From the NCBI GenBank assembly GCA_016287985.1, contig JAEEXX010000004.1, positions 1-52,181 on the forward strand: 52,181 bases of DNA, in the 5' to 3' direction. Made by a program: the position numbers and the translations under genes. This DNA comes from Candidatus Gastranaerophilales bacterium. Lineage in GTDB: Bacteria > Cyanobacteriota > Vampirovibrionia > Gastranaerophilales > Gastranaerophilaceae. The notes below the pieces were generated by a model. That model saw nothing but the letters and a program-made list of their open reading frames with translations, searched no databases and was not told the origin of the DNA. Shown here piece after piece: positions 35,467-43,411 of the stretch (its first letter is position 1; every line of letters starts with the position of its first letter).

Positions 35467-36198
35467 TTATATAATCAAACCACCCGAAACTTCCAGCACT
35501 TGGCCTGTTACGTAGTCGGCATCGAGTGCCAGGAATTTAATAACTTTTGCAACGTCTTCAGGCGTTCCCATTCTTTTTAGAGGAATCATTTTCATATATT
35601 CTTCGGTATTAGTAAGGTTTGCTGTCATAGCTGTTTGAATGAATCCCGGAGCTACTGCATTTACCCTAATATTTCTTGAACCGAATTCCTTAGCAAGTGA
35701 TTTTGTTAAACCTACCAAACCGGCTTTTGAAGCTGAATAGTTTGCTTGTCCCGGGTTTCCGTGGAGACCTACTACGCTTGACAAACTTACAATCGAACCC
35801 TGTCTTGCTTTCATCATGTGCTTGATTACCGCATGAGTTACATAATATGCGCTTGAAAGGTTGACATTGATAACGGCTTCCCATTGAGCGGCATCCATTC
35901 TTACAAACAAGCCGTCTTTTGTAATTCCGGCATTATTAATAAGTACATCAATTTTGCCGTGTTCAGCAATAATTTTTTCGATAGCAGCTTCTACTTGGTC
36001 ATTTTTAGAGACATCAAATTGGTAGTAATAAGCGTTAACGCCGCATTCTTTAATCTGTTTTAAAGCATCTTCCGCTGTTTCAATTCCGCCGATACCGTTT
36101 ATAACAATATCACATCCGGCTTTTGCGAGTTCAAGAGCTGTACTTAAACCGATACCTCTGCCTCCGCCTGTAATTAACGCAATTTTTCTCTCTGTCAT
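35467..36198 (-). CDS. fabG: 3-oxoacyl-[acyl-carrier-protein] reductase
   Basis: 243 residues, classical short-chain dehydrogenase. NADPH site TGGGRGIG (10-17), NNAG (88-91), catalytic Ser141, Tyr154 and Lys158 in the SVVG..YSASK arrangement, and the C-terminal VTGQVLEVSGGL that is typical of FabG. It reduces 3-ketoacyl-ACP in each round of fatty acid elongation. In one operon with fabD and a 62-residue gene. Confidence 0.95.
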   Translation of the reverse strand: MTERKIALITGGGRGIGLSTALELAKAGCDIVINGIGGIETAEDALKQIKECGVNAYYYQFDVSKNDQVEAAIEKIIAEHGKIDVLINNAGITKDGLFVRMDAAQWEAVINVNLSSAYYVTHAVIKHMMKARQGSIVSLSSVVGLHGNPGQANYSASKAGLVGLTKSLAKEFGSRNIRVNAVAPGFIQTAMTANLTNTEEYMKMIPLKRMGTPEDVAKVIKFLALDADYVTGQVLEVSGGLII

Positions 36199-36215
36199 AA
36201 TTAATTCTCCTTATT

Positions 36216-36404
36216 TTATTTTTTAAATATACCTTTTATAAAATTTATAAATTTATCTAATTTTTCTTCTATTGAAACTCTTCTTACTATTTTATCTAAA
36301 TATCTGTCAATTTCTTTTTCGGGTATAAGTCTATGATTATCTATATAAACATTTTTAAAATTTATCTCAGGATGTACTTTATAACTTTCGTATGTAATTC
36401 TCAT
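36216..36404 (-). CDS. Small 62-residue protein between fabD and fabG (unknown)
   Basis: Lys/Ile/Arg-rich, no Cys, no membrane segment; contains KEIDRYLDKIVRRVSIEEKLDKF, probably helical. Starts 6 bases after the fabD stop and ends 17 bases before the fabG start; TGAGGT from the end of fabD serves as ribosome site about 8 bases upstream of its ATG. I recognise no family. The position usually taken by acpP or nothing makes it of interest; it is not an acyl carrier protein (no DSL motif). Confidence 0.65.
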   Translation of the reverse strand: MRITYESYKVHPEINFKNVYIDNHRLIPEKEIDRYLDKIVRRVSIEEKLDKFINFIKGIFKK

Positions 36405-36410
36405 AATAAT

Positions 36411-37352
36411 CTAAACCTCAGCCATTTGTTCATTGAGTGCTCTTATAGTTTTTTCTAATGATTCTTTATCAAAAATATTGTAAACGATTGCTTCAGGTGC
36501 AATTTTTTTATTTAATCCCGCAAGAACTTTCCCCGGGCCGATTTCTATGAATGTATCCACGCCTTCAGATACCATTTTTTGAATAGTTTGCGTCCAATGG
36601 ACTGAAGAATGGATTTGTTTAGGCATTTTAGCTCTGAAATGCTCTGCGTTTGTTGTAATCTCTGCATCTACGTTCGTAATAACAGGGATTTCGGCATTGT
36701 TAATTGTCAAATTTTTGACAAATTCTTTAAATTCATTCCCTGCACTTTCCATATATTTAGAATGAAATGCCCCAGAAACCGCAAGCGGTACAACTCTTTT
36801 TACTCCGTTTGAAAGCATAAAATCACCAGCTGCCTTAACGGCCTCCGCATCTCCTGTTATAACTACCTGCACAGGGGAGTTGTAATTAGCAATATCAACA
36901 TAGCCGATTTTAGAACCTTCAGCCAAACCTGCTTTTAACTGTTCTTCCGTTGCGTTCAAAACAGCCGCCATACTTCCATTAGAAACGGAATTCATTAATT
37001 CGGCACGTTTTTGAATTGCTTTTAGTGTATGCTCCAAATCCATTACTCCCGAAGCGTACATTGCGCAATATTCGCCTAAAGAATGTCCTGCTGTATAATC
37101 TGCCTTTATTCCGGATTCTTTAAATACTTCTAATGCAGCAATTGACATAGTTACAATTGCAGGCTGAGTATTAATTGTTTGTTTTAAATCTTCTTCCGGA
37201 CCTTCAAAGCAGAGCTTTGTAATACTTTTACCCAGAATAGAATCTGCTGTATCAAAAATTTTTTTTGCTGATTCAAAATTACTATATAAATCCATTCCCA
37301 TTCCGACAAACTGAGAACCTTGTCCCGGGAAAAGAAAAGCTGTTTTTGTCAT
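36411..37352 (-). CDS. fabD: Malonyl-CoA:ACP transacylase
   Basis: 313 residues. FPGQGSQFVGMG (8-19), active-site Ser91 in GHSLGEY, and catalytic His197 in AVSGAFHSKYM, plus IEIGPGKVLAGL near the end. It loads malonyl groups onto acyl carrier protein, starting fatty acid elongation. First gene of the visible fabD-62aa-fabG operon; GGGAG precedes the ATG. Confidence 0.95.
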   Translation of the reverse strand: MTKTAFLFPGQGSQFVGMGMDLYSNFESAKKIFDTADSILGKSITKLCFEGPEEDLKQTINTQPAIVTMSIAALEVFKESGIKADYTAGHSLGEYCAMYASGVMDLEHTLKAIQKRAELMNSVSNGSMAAVLNATEEQLKAGLAEGSKIGYVDIANYNSPVQVVITGDAEAVKAAGDFMLSNGVKRVVPLAVSGAFHSKYMESAGNEFKEFVKNLTINNAEIPVITNVDAEITTNAEHFRAKMPKQIHSSVHWTQTIQKMVSEGVDTFIEIGPGKVLAGLNKKIAPEAIVYNIFDKESLEKTIRALNEQMAEV

Positions 37353-37448
37353 TTAATCGCTCCCTTATATGTCTTTGCCGATTATAATACAAATATGGTC
37401 AAATGTAAAAAACCTTGATTTTATCTTTAAAACCGTTAAAATATATTT

Positions 37449-38153
37449 ATGTTTAAGAAATTAATTATATTAACAATTTTTCTTGCAATCCCCATGGCTC
37501 CTGTATTTGTTCAGGAAGCTTTTGCAGGTGCACAGGAAGAATATACGGAAGAATGGGACTCGCCTGAATTTGTTTACCCCTCACAAAATTCTCAGGAAAG
37601 ACAGGGAGAGAATGGTCAGCCGAATATCGTTTCAATTTCTTCCCCAAAAACAAGTGAAGATTATGTAAAAATATATAATGAACTCGAACCGGCTGATTTT
37701 TCGTATATGCATGATATAGATCCGGACCAGTATTATGATATAAAAGATACAACTTGGGCGCCATATCCCCTATTGCGGCTAAATTCGTATATATATTTTA
37801 AAAATCAGGCAATTGAACCGGGGTATTATTTGATTAACCCAAGAGAGTATAAAGGTAAATGGTATATGCTTTTCAAGCAAAACGGCAGAGTTTCTCATAT
37901 TATACCTGTTTATGAAAGAGGTTTAGTGCCGGAAACTTTTTACGAAACACATCTGCCTAAGCCAAAACTCACACCTTCTCAAAAAGTTCATATGGGGTTT
38001 TTGAGTTTTCTCGGTAAATTTGATAGCACCAAAAGGCGTGACCCTGTAAAATCTTATATGGAGATTAATGATTTAGAGAATTATTTTGTTTCTATCGTAA
38101 TATATTATGGACCGCATAAATACTCTACAATTTTTAGAACAATAAGGTTATAA
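37449..38153 (+). CDS. Secreted protein of unknown function
   Basis: 234 residues with a signal peptide (LIILTIFLAIPMAP.. AFA, to about residue 26). The mature part is acidic at first, then rich in Tyr and Lys with LYFKNQAIEPGYYLINPREY-like strands; I do not recognise it. It probably lies in the periplasm or on the envelope. Seven bases before the next gene, so cotranscribed with it. A possible promoter TTGATT-16-TAAAAT lies just upstream. Confidence 0.75.
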   Translation: MFKKLIILTIFLAIPMAPVFVQEAFAGAQEEYTEEWDSPEFVYPSQNSQERQGENGQPNIVSISSPKTSEDYVKIYNELEPADFSYMHDIDPDQYYDIKDTTWAPYPLLRLNSYIYFKNQAIEPGYYLINPREYKGKWYMLFKQNGRVSHIIPVYERGLVPETFYETHLPKPKLTPSQKVHMGFLSFLGKFDSTKRRDPVKSYMEINDLENYFVSIVIYYGPHKYSTIFRTIRL

Positions 38154-38160
38154 TTATTTT

Positions 38161-39294
38161 ATGGATTTTAGCATACGTAAAATTATATTCGGGCTGAGAG
38201 ATCCGAAATTACTTTTAAAACCTGATAAAACGGATGCGGGAAAAATTAGCGGTTTTGCACCTGAACTTAGTGCCGGGTTAGCAAACGGTAAGTCGCAGGT
38301 AAATAATACTGTTCAAAATATTGATACTCTGACGCAACTTGCAAAAACTCAACAAAACTTTAATTTTGGAGATAGAGCTGCGTACATTAAAACCCTGCTT
38401 GGATTACCGCAAAATCTCAGCGATGTATTGTTAAGCCTCCAGAACCCTAACAGACCGCTGGCAGGTGGAACTCTTGGGCTTGGGAATATTAATCCGGCAC
38501 TTCTGCAAAATCAAAAAGTACTGTCAGAATTGTTTGAAGAGTTAAATCCTGCATTACAAAATACACAGAATGTGATAAATAATCTGAATGCCCAAACTGT
38601 GGCTGCAAAATCAGGTCAGGATGCTGTTGCTCTTTTATTTAGCGGAATGATAAGTTTGCCGGATATATCCAATGTAATATTGCAGAACAGTAAGCAAGCC
38701 GTAGCAGCACTTGTAATAGCTATGGCATCGGCATCAAAAAACGGATTAGATAGTAAACAGCTTCAGGATACATTAGGTGTTATTAATTCTTGTATTGCTA
38801 TGGCAGAGTCGGATAATCCGACACAAAATTTAAAAAGTCTTATGATGCTTTATCTTCCTTGGCTTCCCTTGAATGAAGGTGTCGGATTTGATTTGGAGAT
38901 TACACCACCTGAAGGTGAAAATGATTCTAATGATTCAAAGCTTACAGTATTAATTCAGACAAAAAATTTCGGCAATTTAAAAGGGGTATTTACATTAACA
39001 ACGACAAATTCCGTTGATATTTATATAATATGTTCGGATAAATTCCCCAAGAATACTCTTTTGAAGGATTTGCAGGCTGAAAGCTCTTCTCATGCCATGA
39101 ACACAAATATTGATATTGAAGACATTAAACCTACAAAAGATGAATTGAATGAGCAAAGGGAAACTAAAGTTAATCTTTCTGCTACCAACGAAATGAATCC
39201 GTACCTTCTTTTAATGGCGCATGCTTTTATTCGATATACGATATTGATTGACAATGGAAGTATTGCCGAATTAAATACGAGCAGTGAGTCTTGA
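38161..39294 (+). CDS. Unknown protein with FliK-like C-terminal part (tentative)
   Basis: 377 residues without signal peptide. N-terminal two thirds is Asn/Gln/Leu-rich and helical. The part at about 225-300 (LMMLYLPWLPLNEG, LTVLIQTKNFGNLKGVF) recalls the FliK C-terminal domain, which has a 'YLPLP..L.L.T.NLG.V.V' layout in some bacteria, and would fit with fliD elsewhere in the window. Evidence is weak, so function remains open. Its end overlaps the opposing UROD-like gene by 24 bases. Confidence 0.6.
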   Translation: MDFSIRKIIFGLRDPKLLLKPDKTDAGKISGFAPELSAGLANGKSQVNNTVQNIDTLTQLAKTQQNFNFGDRAAYIKTLLGLPQNLSDVLLSLQNPNRPLAGGTLGLGNINPALLQNQKVLSELFEELNPALQNTQNVINNLNAQTVAAKSGQDAVALLFSGMISLPDISNVILQNSKQAVAALVIAMASASKNGLDSKQLQDTLGVINSCIAMAESDNPTQNLKSLMMLYLPWLPLNEGVGFDLEITPPEGENDSNDSKLTVLIQTKNFGNLKGVFTLTTTNSVDIYIICSDKFPKNTLLKDLQAESSSHAMNTNIDIEDIKPTKDELNEQRETKVNLSATNEMNPYLLLMAHAFIRYTILIDNGSIAELNTSSES

Positions 39295-40317
39295 ACATAG
39301 TTGTGTTGCAAGCATTGACGCTTTTTCTGCGAACATAACTGACAGATGATTTGTATCTCCGTTGAGAGAAACAAGGGCAGATTTATAAATCAAATCAGCA
39401 GGCACACCGGAAAGTATAATACCGTCAAAGGTAGTCAACAGTCGTTTGTGCAAATAATCAGTTCCCAGTTCTTTAATCATATTATCTGATAAAGTTGGAA
39501 CAATGCCCCAGTTAATCATACCGCCTCGCCGCAAAAACTCTGTCAAAATATCAGGAATTATTCCCAAATTGTTAGGGTTGTTATAGGCATCGTAAGAAAT
39601 TAAGTCTACACCGGATTTAATAGGGATTGACCAGTCACATTTTTCCATGCATTGAATCCCTACAATAGCTCCATATTTTTTAAGTTTTTCAACTACTTGC
39701 GATAACATCACGGTTACAAGTTCTGAGGTGATGTCACTATTCTCTCTTTTAATTACTCCTAACTGATATAACATTGGTTCTTCAAGGATAACTACAGGCA
39801 CTGTATCAGGACAATATTGTTTGATTTTTTCTATTACCCATAAGGTTTTCACGCATATAGATTGTATAAAAAGTTTCCTGTAGCTTTTATCTGCAAGAAT
39901 TTGTTCTTTCGCTGCTGCGGTTAGCAGTTGAGAAACTGTAAAAGGCCCTAAGATATTAATACATGCATTAGGACTCTTAAACTTCTTGATCATTTGAAAA
40001 TATTTTTCCAAAAAAACCGAGTTAAAGGAAAAAGCCTCAAGGGTTTCAAGTGATGGAGAATTATATGCCTTGTTTAAGTCAGACATTAATTTTTCATACT
40101 TTGAAGTTCCCGTGTGAAATTCGATTTTATTATTTTGAAATACAATTCCGGGCATATTTTCAAATGTAAGATTTTGTATATTATCCGTAGAAGAAATATT
40201 TGGTAATAATGCTATAAACGGAAATGTTTGATATAATTTTGCAACCATTGCGACGGCATGTTTAAGGCTTGTATATGGCAACATTCCTACCGGTATGCAT
40301 TTGGTTGCAATTTTCAT
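39271..40317 (-). CDS. UROD/MetE-like superfamily protein
   Basis: 348 residues. The barrel features of the uroporphyrinogen decarboxylase / cobalamin-independent methionine synthase superfamily are visible: GPFTVSQLL, VVILEEPML, VGIQCMEKCDWSIPIKSGVDLISYDAYN and GGMINWGIVPT. The Cys in QCMEKCDW aligns with the usual H-C-C-G-N zinc or substrate site, where the His is replaced here by Gln. Not a complete MetE (about 750 residues) nor a canonical HemE, so substrate is unknown, perhaps a corrinoid-dependent methyltransferase relative. Confidence 0.75.
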   Translation of the reverse strand: MKIATKCIPVGMLPYTSLKHAVAMVAKLYQTFPFIALLPNISSTDNIQNLTFENMPGIVFQNNKIEFHTGTSKYEKLMSDLNKAYNSPSLETLEAFSFNSVFLEKYFQMIKKFKSPNACINILGPFTVSQLLTAAAKEQILADKSYRKLFIQSICVKTLWVIEKIKQYCPDTVPVVILEEPMLYQLGVIKRENSDITSELVTVMLSQVVEKLKKYGAIVGIQCMEKCDWSIPIKSGVDLISYDAYNNPNNLGIIPDILTEFLRRGGMINWGIVPTLSDNMIKELGTDYLHKRLLTTFDGIILSGVPADLIYKSALVSLNGDTNHLSVMFAEKASMLATQLCSRLTARI

Positions 40318-40335
40318 TTTAAAACTCTCCTTTTT

Positions 40336-40369
40336 ATAAAATATGCCGGCTTTATTAAAGTCGGCATAT
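40336..40369 (-). terminator. Terminator of rplI
   Basis: On the minus strand ATATGCCGACTTT, loop AAT, AAAGCCGGCATAT, followed by TTTTAT: a 13-pair stem with one G-U, located between rplI and the UROD-like gene. Confidence 0.75.
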
Positions 40370-40392
40370 TTCTGATCAAATCTGTAATTAAA

Positions 40393-40896
40393 CTATGCCT
40401 CGGTTGATTCTTCAGCAACTTCTTCTTCAATAGATTCCTTTACAACTTCAGAAGCTGTTACAACAACCTTAAGCTCAGTTTTAACTTTAGATGTTAATTT
40501 AATTAACATCGTGAATTCGCCAATTTTGTTTATAGGTGCATTTAATGAAACCATCTTTTTGTCGATTTCAATATTTGCTTTTTCCTTTAATTCTTCGCAT
40601 AATTTCTTTGTTGTAATCGTTCCGAACAATTTTCCGCTTTCACCGGCTCTGGCAGAAAGTTCAAGTTGTCCGACTTTTTCAATTTCAGCTGCTTTTGCAA
40701 GCGCTTCCTGATGCAATTTTTCTTGTTTTGCTTTAATTCTTGCAATGTTTTGTTCTCTGTTTTTGAGAGCACCTTCAGTTGCTATTTCAGCGAAGTTTCT
40801 TGGAATAAGCATATTTCTAGCGTAACCGTCTTTAACGTTTACAACATCACCGGCTTCACCAAGATTTTGAACATCTTTTTTCAATATTACCTGCAT
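40393..40896 (-). CDS. rplI: Large ribosomal subunit protein bL9
   Basis: 167 residues. MQVILKKDVQNLGEAGDVVNVKDGYARNMLIPRN is the well-known L9 N-terminal domain; the connecting helix (about 40-75) and C-terminal rRNA-binding domain with GKLFGTITTKKL follow. An acidic tail (about 150-167) is added. L9 bridges 23S rRNA and helps frame maintenance. Single gene with AAGGAG; rpsF, rpsR and ssb are not next to it. Confidence 0.97.
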   Translation of the reverse strand: MQVILKKDVQNLGEAGDVVNVKDGYARNMLIPRNFAEIATEGALKNREQNIARIKAKQEKLHQEALAKAAEIEKVGQLELSARAGESGKLFGTITTKKLCEELKEKANIEIDKKMVSLNAPINKIGEFTMLIKLTSKVKTELKVVVTASEVVKESIEEEVAEESTEA

Positions 40897-40985
40897 TGTT
40901 TTTCTCCTTTTGCATATTTATAGGCTAGTATATATTGATAATAATAAAAAAAAGATTAAATGTACAGTCCCCATGGTTTTTTAGC

Positions 40986-41300
40986 TTAATTTTTCGTAAT
41001 GTTACTTATTTTTATTGCTTCATTGATGACCCAGCCATCAGAACGAAAATGGGCATAATTGTTTTTACCCAGATATTTTTCAGCTTTTGGCGAGCCCGAC
41101 ATAAACCAGTTGTCTAAAATACTGATAGCCTTCTTTAATATTTCATGCCCATAATGTGCTTTTAGTTTATCGTATTGCTGCTGTGTAAGAATAACAAATT
41201 TAATGTCAGGAATGGTAATATATATTTTTGAGTCTTGTTTTGGTCTGCCGCCTTTTTGTCCGTTATTCTTGTGAAACCAATTTTTGTTTTTGAATGTCAT
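40986..41300 (-). CDS. Phage/plasmid-type replication-associated small protein (putative)
   Basis: 104 residues from ATG 41300 (AAGGA is 8 bases upstream; ATG 41306 is also possible). It has a basic NGQKGGRPK stretch and then LTQQQYDKLKAHYGHEILKKAISILDNW..KNNYAHFRSDGWV, which resembles a segment common in phage and mobile-element replication proteins (L-T-x2-E-Y-x2-L-x3-Y-G-x10-L-D-x-Y..Y..I..W-V). Too short to be a full initiator. It overlaps the Cys-rich gene upstream, so the two are coupled. Family match is from memory and tentative. Confidence 0.6.
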   Translation of the reverse strand: MTFKNKNWFHKNNGQKGGRPKQDSKIYITIPDIKFVILTQQQYDKLKAHYGHEILKKAISILDNWFMSGSPKAEKYLGKNNYAHFRSDGWVINEAIKISNITKN

Positions 41301-41505
41301 ATTCATCTTCCTTTGGCATACCTAATTGCCTTACAAGTTCTATTACTGTTTCTTTCATCATGCATTTGTAATTACGTCTCGAAAACATGACTTTATATAT
41401 AAAACATTTAGAACAAATGCATCCTATTGCATAGCAGTCTATGGCGCTTTGCGTCCACTTTTTGTTTAATGTTTCAGAGCATGATACATTGTATTTGTAT
41501 GCCAT
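41263..41505 (-). CDS. Small Cys-rich putative metal-binding protein, copy B
   Basis: 80 residues with C-x4-C-x-C-x2-C-x13-C (Cys24, 29, 31, 34, 48) and the flanks WTQSAIDCY and KCMMKETVIELVRQLGMP, shared with 3962-4180. Its start follows GGGGAGGAG at about 10 bases. Its last 38 bases overlap the replication-like gene in another frame. It is divergent from a CI-like repressor, and its minus-strand -10 (TATAAT, 41551-41546) lies in a palindrome, so it is probably repressor controlled. Function unknown; Fe-S or zinc binding inferred. Confidence 0.78.
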   Translation of the reverse strand: MAYKYNVSCSETLNKKWTQSAIDCYAIGCICSKCFIYKVMFSRRNYKCMMKETVIELVRQLGMPKEDEYDIQKQKLVSQE

Positions 41506-41541
41506 TTAAAAGACATCTCCTCCCCAAAAAAGCAGTAATAA

Positions 41542-41560
41542 ACTAATTATATGTAATAGT
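41542..41560. promoter_or_regulatory. Palindrome over the -10 of the Cys-rich operon
   Basis: ACTAATTATATGTAATAGT is an imperfect 19-base palindrome; the minus-strand TATAAT (41551-41546) is within it. Candidate operator for the divergent S24 repressor. Confidence 0.5.
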
Positions 41561-41575
41561 TTTTGATTGACAGAA

Positions 41576-41611
41576 GTTAATTTATATGTTTAAATAACAT
41601 GTAAAATTAAC
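41576..41611. promoter_or_regulatory. Long inverted repeat: probable operator of the S24 repressor
   Basis: Left arm GTTAATTTATATGTT (41576-41590), spacer TAAAT, right arm AACATGTAAAATTAAC (41596-41611); the arms agree except for one base and one extra T. It lies directly behind a TTGACA (41567-41572) whose 17-base-spaced -10 (TTAAAT, 41590-41595) is inside the repeat. Binding here would block the repressor's own promoter. A perfect TATAAT also lies at 41633-41638. Confidence 0.7.
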
Positions 41612-41677
41612 ATCCTGTATTATATTGTAAGATATAATAATACATATGTCAAGTAATAACTTCCAAAATGGTGAAAG

Positions 41678-42295
41678 ATGAAATTAGATGAGTTACTGAA
41701 AATTATTTCCAAGAAAACAGAAAAGTATGTGAATCAGTCGCTTTTAGCCGAGGCTCTCGGTATCACAAGACAAACCGTAAGTAATCGTATTAAAAACGGA
41801 AGTCAGGTAACTGTCAGTGAACTCAAGCGAATTGAAGAGTTTTTTAATATATCACTTTTCAGCGAAAATGATGTTAATAATGGCGATGTTGTATATATAG
41901 ACTACTATACGGATATTTTTGCGAGCTGCGGAAACGGAAATATATTGTTTTCAGACGAAAAAGTAAGAATTCCTATTCCGGTAGCTTTAATAGGCGGATT
42001 TTCAAAACAAAAAACATATTCAATGATCAACGCTTCCGGAAACAGTATGAATCCTACAATTTGCGACAGTGACAGACTAATAGTAGAACACTGGAGCGGT
42101 GAGCAGATTCAGGATAATCGCATTTATGTATTTTGTTTTAATCAGGAATTTTTTATAAAGAGGTTGTCAAAAAATCTTGATGAAATTATTATAAAATCTG
42201 ATAATCCGGAATACAGAGTGCGGACAATTAGTGGCAGTACAATGAATGAACTAACACTAATTGGTAAAATAATTGGTATTATAAAAACATTGTAA
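41678..42295 (+). CDS. CI/LexA-like self-cleaving repressor (XRE HTH + S24 peptidase)
   Basis: 205 residues. An N-terminal helix-turn-helix (LLAEALGITRQTVSNRIKNG, about 22-41) is joined to an S24 domain with catalytic Ser123 (ASGNSMNPT) and Lys161 (FFIKRL). The expected cleavage site is Cys84-Gly85 in FASCGNG; most repressors have Ala-Gly, but a Cys-Gly site is known for the phage phi80 repressor. It probably represses the divergent Cys-rich/replication-like pair until DNA damage. Codons of its end abut the mtnA stop, with no intergenic space. Confidence 0.88.
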   Translation: MKLDELLKIISKKTEKYVNQSLLAEALGITRQTVSNRIKNGSQVTVSELKRIEEFFNISLFSENDVNNGDVVYIDYYTDIFASCGNGNILFSDEKVRIPIPVALIGGFSKQKTYSMINASGNSMNPTICDSDRLIVEHWSGEQIQDNRIYVFCFNQEFFIKRLSKNLDEIIIKSDNPEYRVRTISGSTMNELTLIGKIIGIIKTL

Positions 42296-43351
42296 TTATT
42301 TCAAAAAGGCTTCAGCAATTGATTTATTGTAATCAGGTCTTAGGATGCCTTTTTCGGTTATTATTCCTGCAATTAATTCATTTGGTGTCACGTCAAACCC
42401 GGGATTAATAATATTTACTCCTTCGGCGCAAATTCGTTTTCCGTTAATATGCGTAACTTCTTCATGCGAGCGTTCTTCAATCGGAATTTCTTTTCCTGAA
42501 GCAATAGAAGTATCTATGGTTGAAAGAGGAGCTGCGACATAGAATGGAATATTATGGTATTTTGCAGCGATTGCAACAGTATATGTTCCGATTTTGTTTG
42601 CACTATCTCCGTTGGCAGCAATTCTATCAGCTCCGACCACTACCATGTCAATCATTCCTTTATTCATGAAATAGGAACACATTCCGTCTGTAATAAGTGT
42701 TACAGGAATCCCGTCCATAGCGAGTTCAAATGTCGTAAGTCTTGCGCCTTGCTGGCGTGGTCTGGTCTCATCTGCAAAAACCTTAACCGTGTTGTCTTTT
42801 GCATAGGCAGAACGAACTACCCCGAGAGCTGTTCCATACCCGCCTGTGGCTAAAGCACCTGCATTACAGTGTGTGAGAATTGTTGCACCTTTAGGAACAA
42901 CTTCTGCCCCGAAATCACCTATTTTTTTACATCTTTCTATATCGTCTTTTTCTATTTCTATCGCTTTTTCGGTTAATTCCTTTATTAAACCTTCTATATC
43001 AGATTTTGAATTTTCAATAACTTTTTTTTGTTCAGCGCATGCCCACATAAGATTTACTGCAGTTGGGCGGGAAGTAGCCATATAGTCAGCTTTTTCTAAA
43101 AGCCATTTTTTAAATTCATCAATATTATCATATCTTTCTCTGCCTTCCTGTGCATACAATACAATCCCGTGAGCGCCTGCTATACCGATTGCAGGGGCTC
43201 CTCTTACAATCATGTCTCTGATTGCGTGGAACATATCATCACCTCTGGTGATGTTAATAAACTTGTATTCATAAGGTATTACAGTTTGGTCAACCATTCT
43301 GGAATACCCATCGACCCATTCTATTGGCCTTATCTTTGATTCAAATGCCAT
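42296..43351 (-). CDS. mtnA: S-methyl-5-thioribose-1-phosphate isomerase
   Basis: 351 residues. RGAPAIGIAGAHGIVLYA, LTHCNAGALATGGYGTALGVVRSA (with the catalytic Cys) and DETRPRQQGARLT are diagnostic for MtnA, which isomerises methylthioribose-1-phosphate to the ribulose form in methionine salvage. VVVGADRIAANGDSANKIGT carries the catalytic Asp. No other mtn genes are visible. AGGGA precedes the ATG. Confidence 0.95.
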   Translation of the reverse strand: MAFESKIRPIEWVDGYSRMVDQTVIPYEYKFINITRGDDMFHAIRDMIVRGAPAIGIAGAHGIVLYAQEGRERYDNIDEFKKWLLEKADYMATSRPTAVNLMWACAEQKKVIENSKSDIEGLIKELTEKAIEIEKDDIERCKKIGDFGAEVVPKGATILTHCNAGALATGGYGTALGVVRSAYAKDNTVKVFADETRPRQQGARLTTFELAMDGIPVTLITDGMCSYFMNKGMIDMVVVGADRIAANGDSANKIGTYTVAIAAKYHNIPFYVAAPLSTIDTSIASGKEIPIEERSHEEVTHINGKRICAEGVNIINPGFDVTPNELIAGIITEKGILRPDYNKSIAEAFLK

Positions 43352-43411
43352 AATATTTCCCTCTCAGATTCTTTATAAAAGGATACCATGAAAACTATCG
43401 GGGGTAAAATA

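Noticed and set aside
35275-35580. Open frame of 101 codons
   Set aside because: It lies in the 3' part of RNase P RNA and runs through the terminator into the end of fabG antisense; no protein features.
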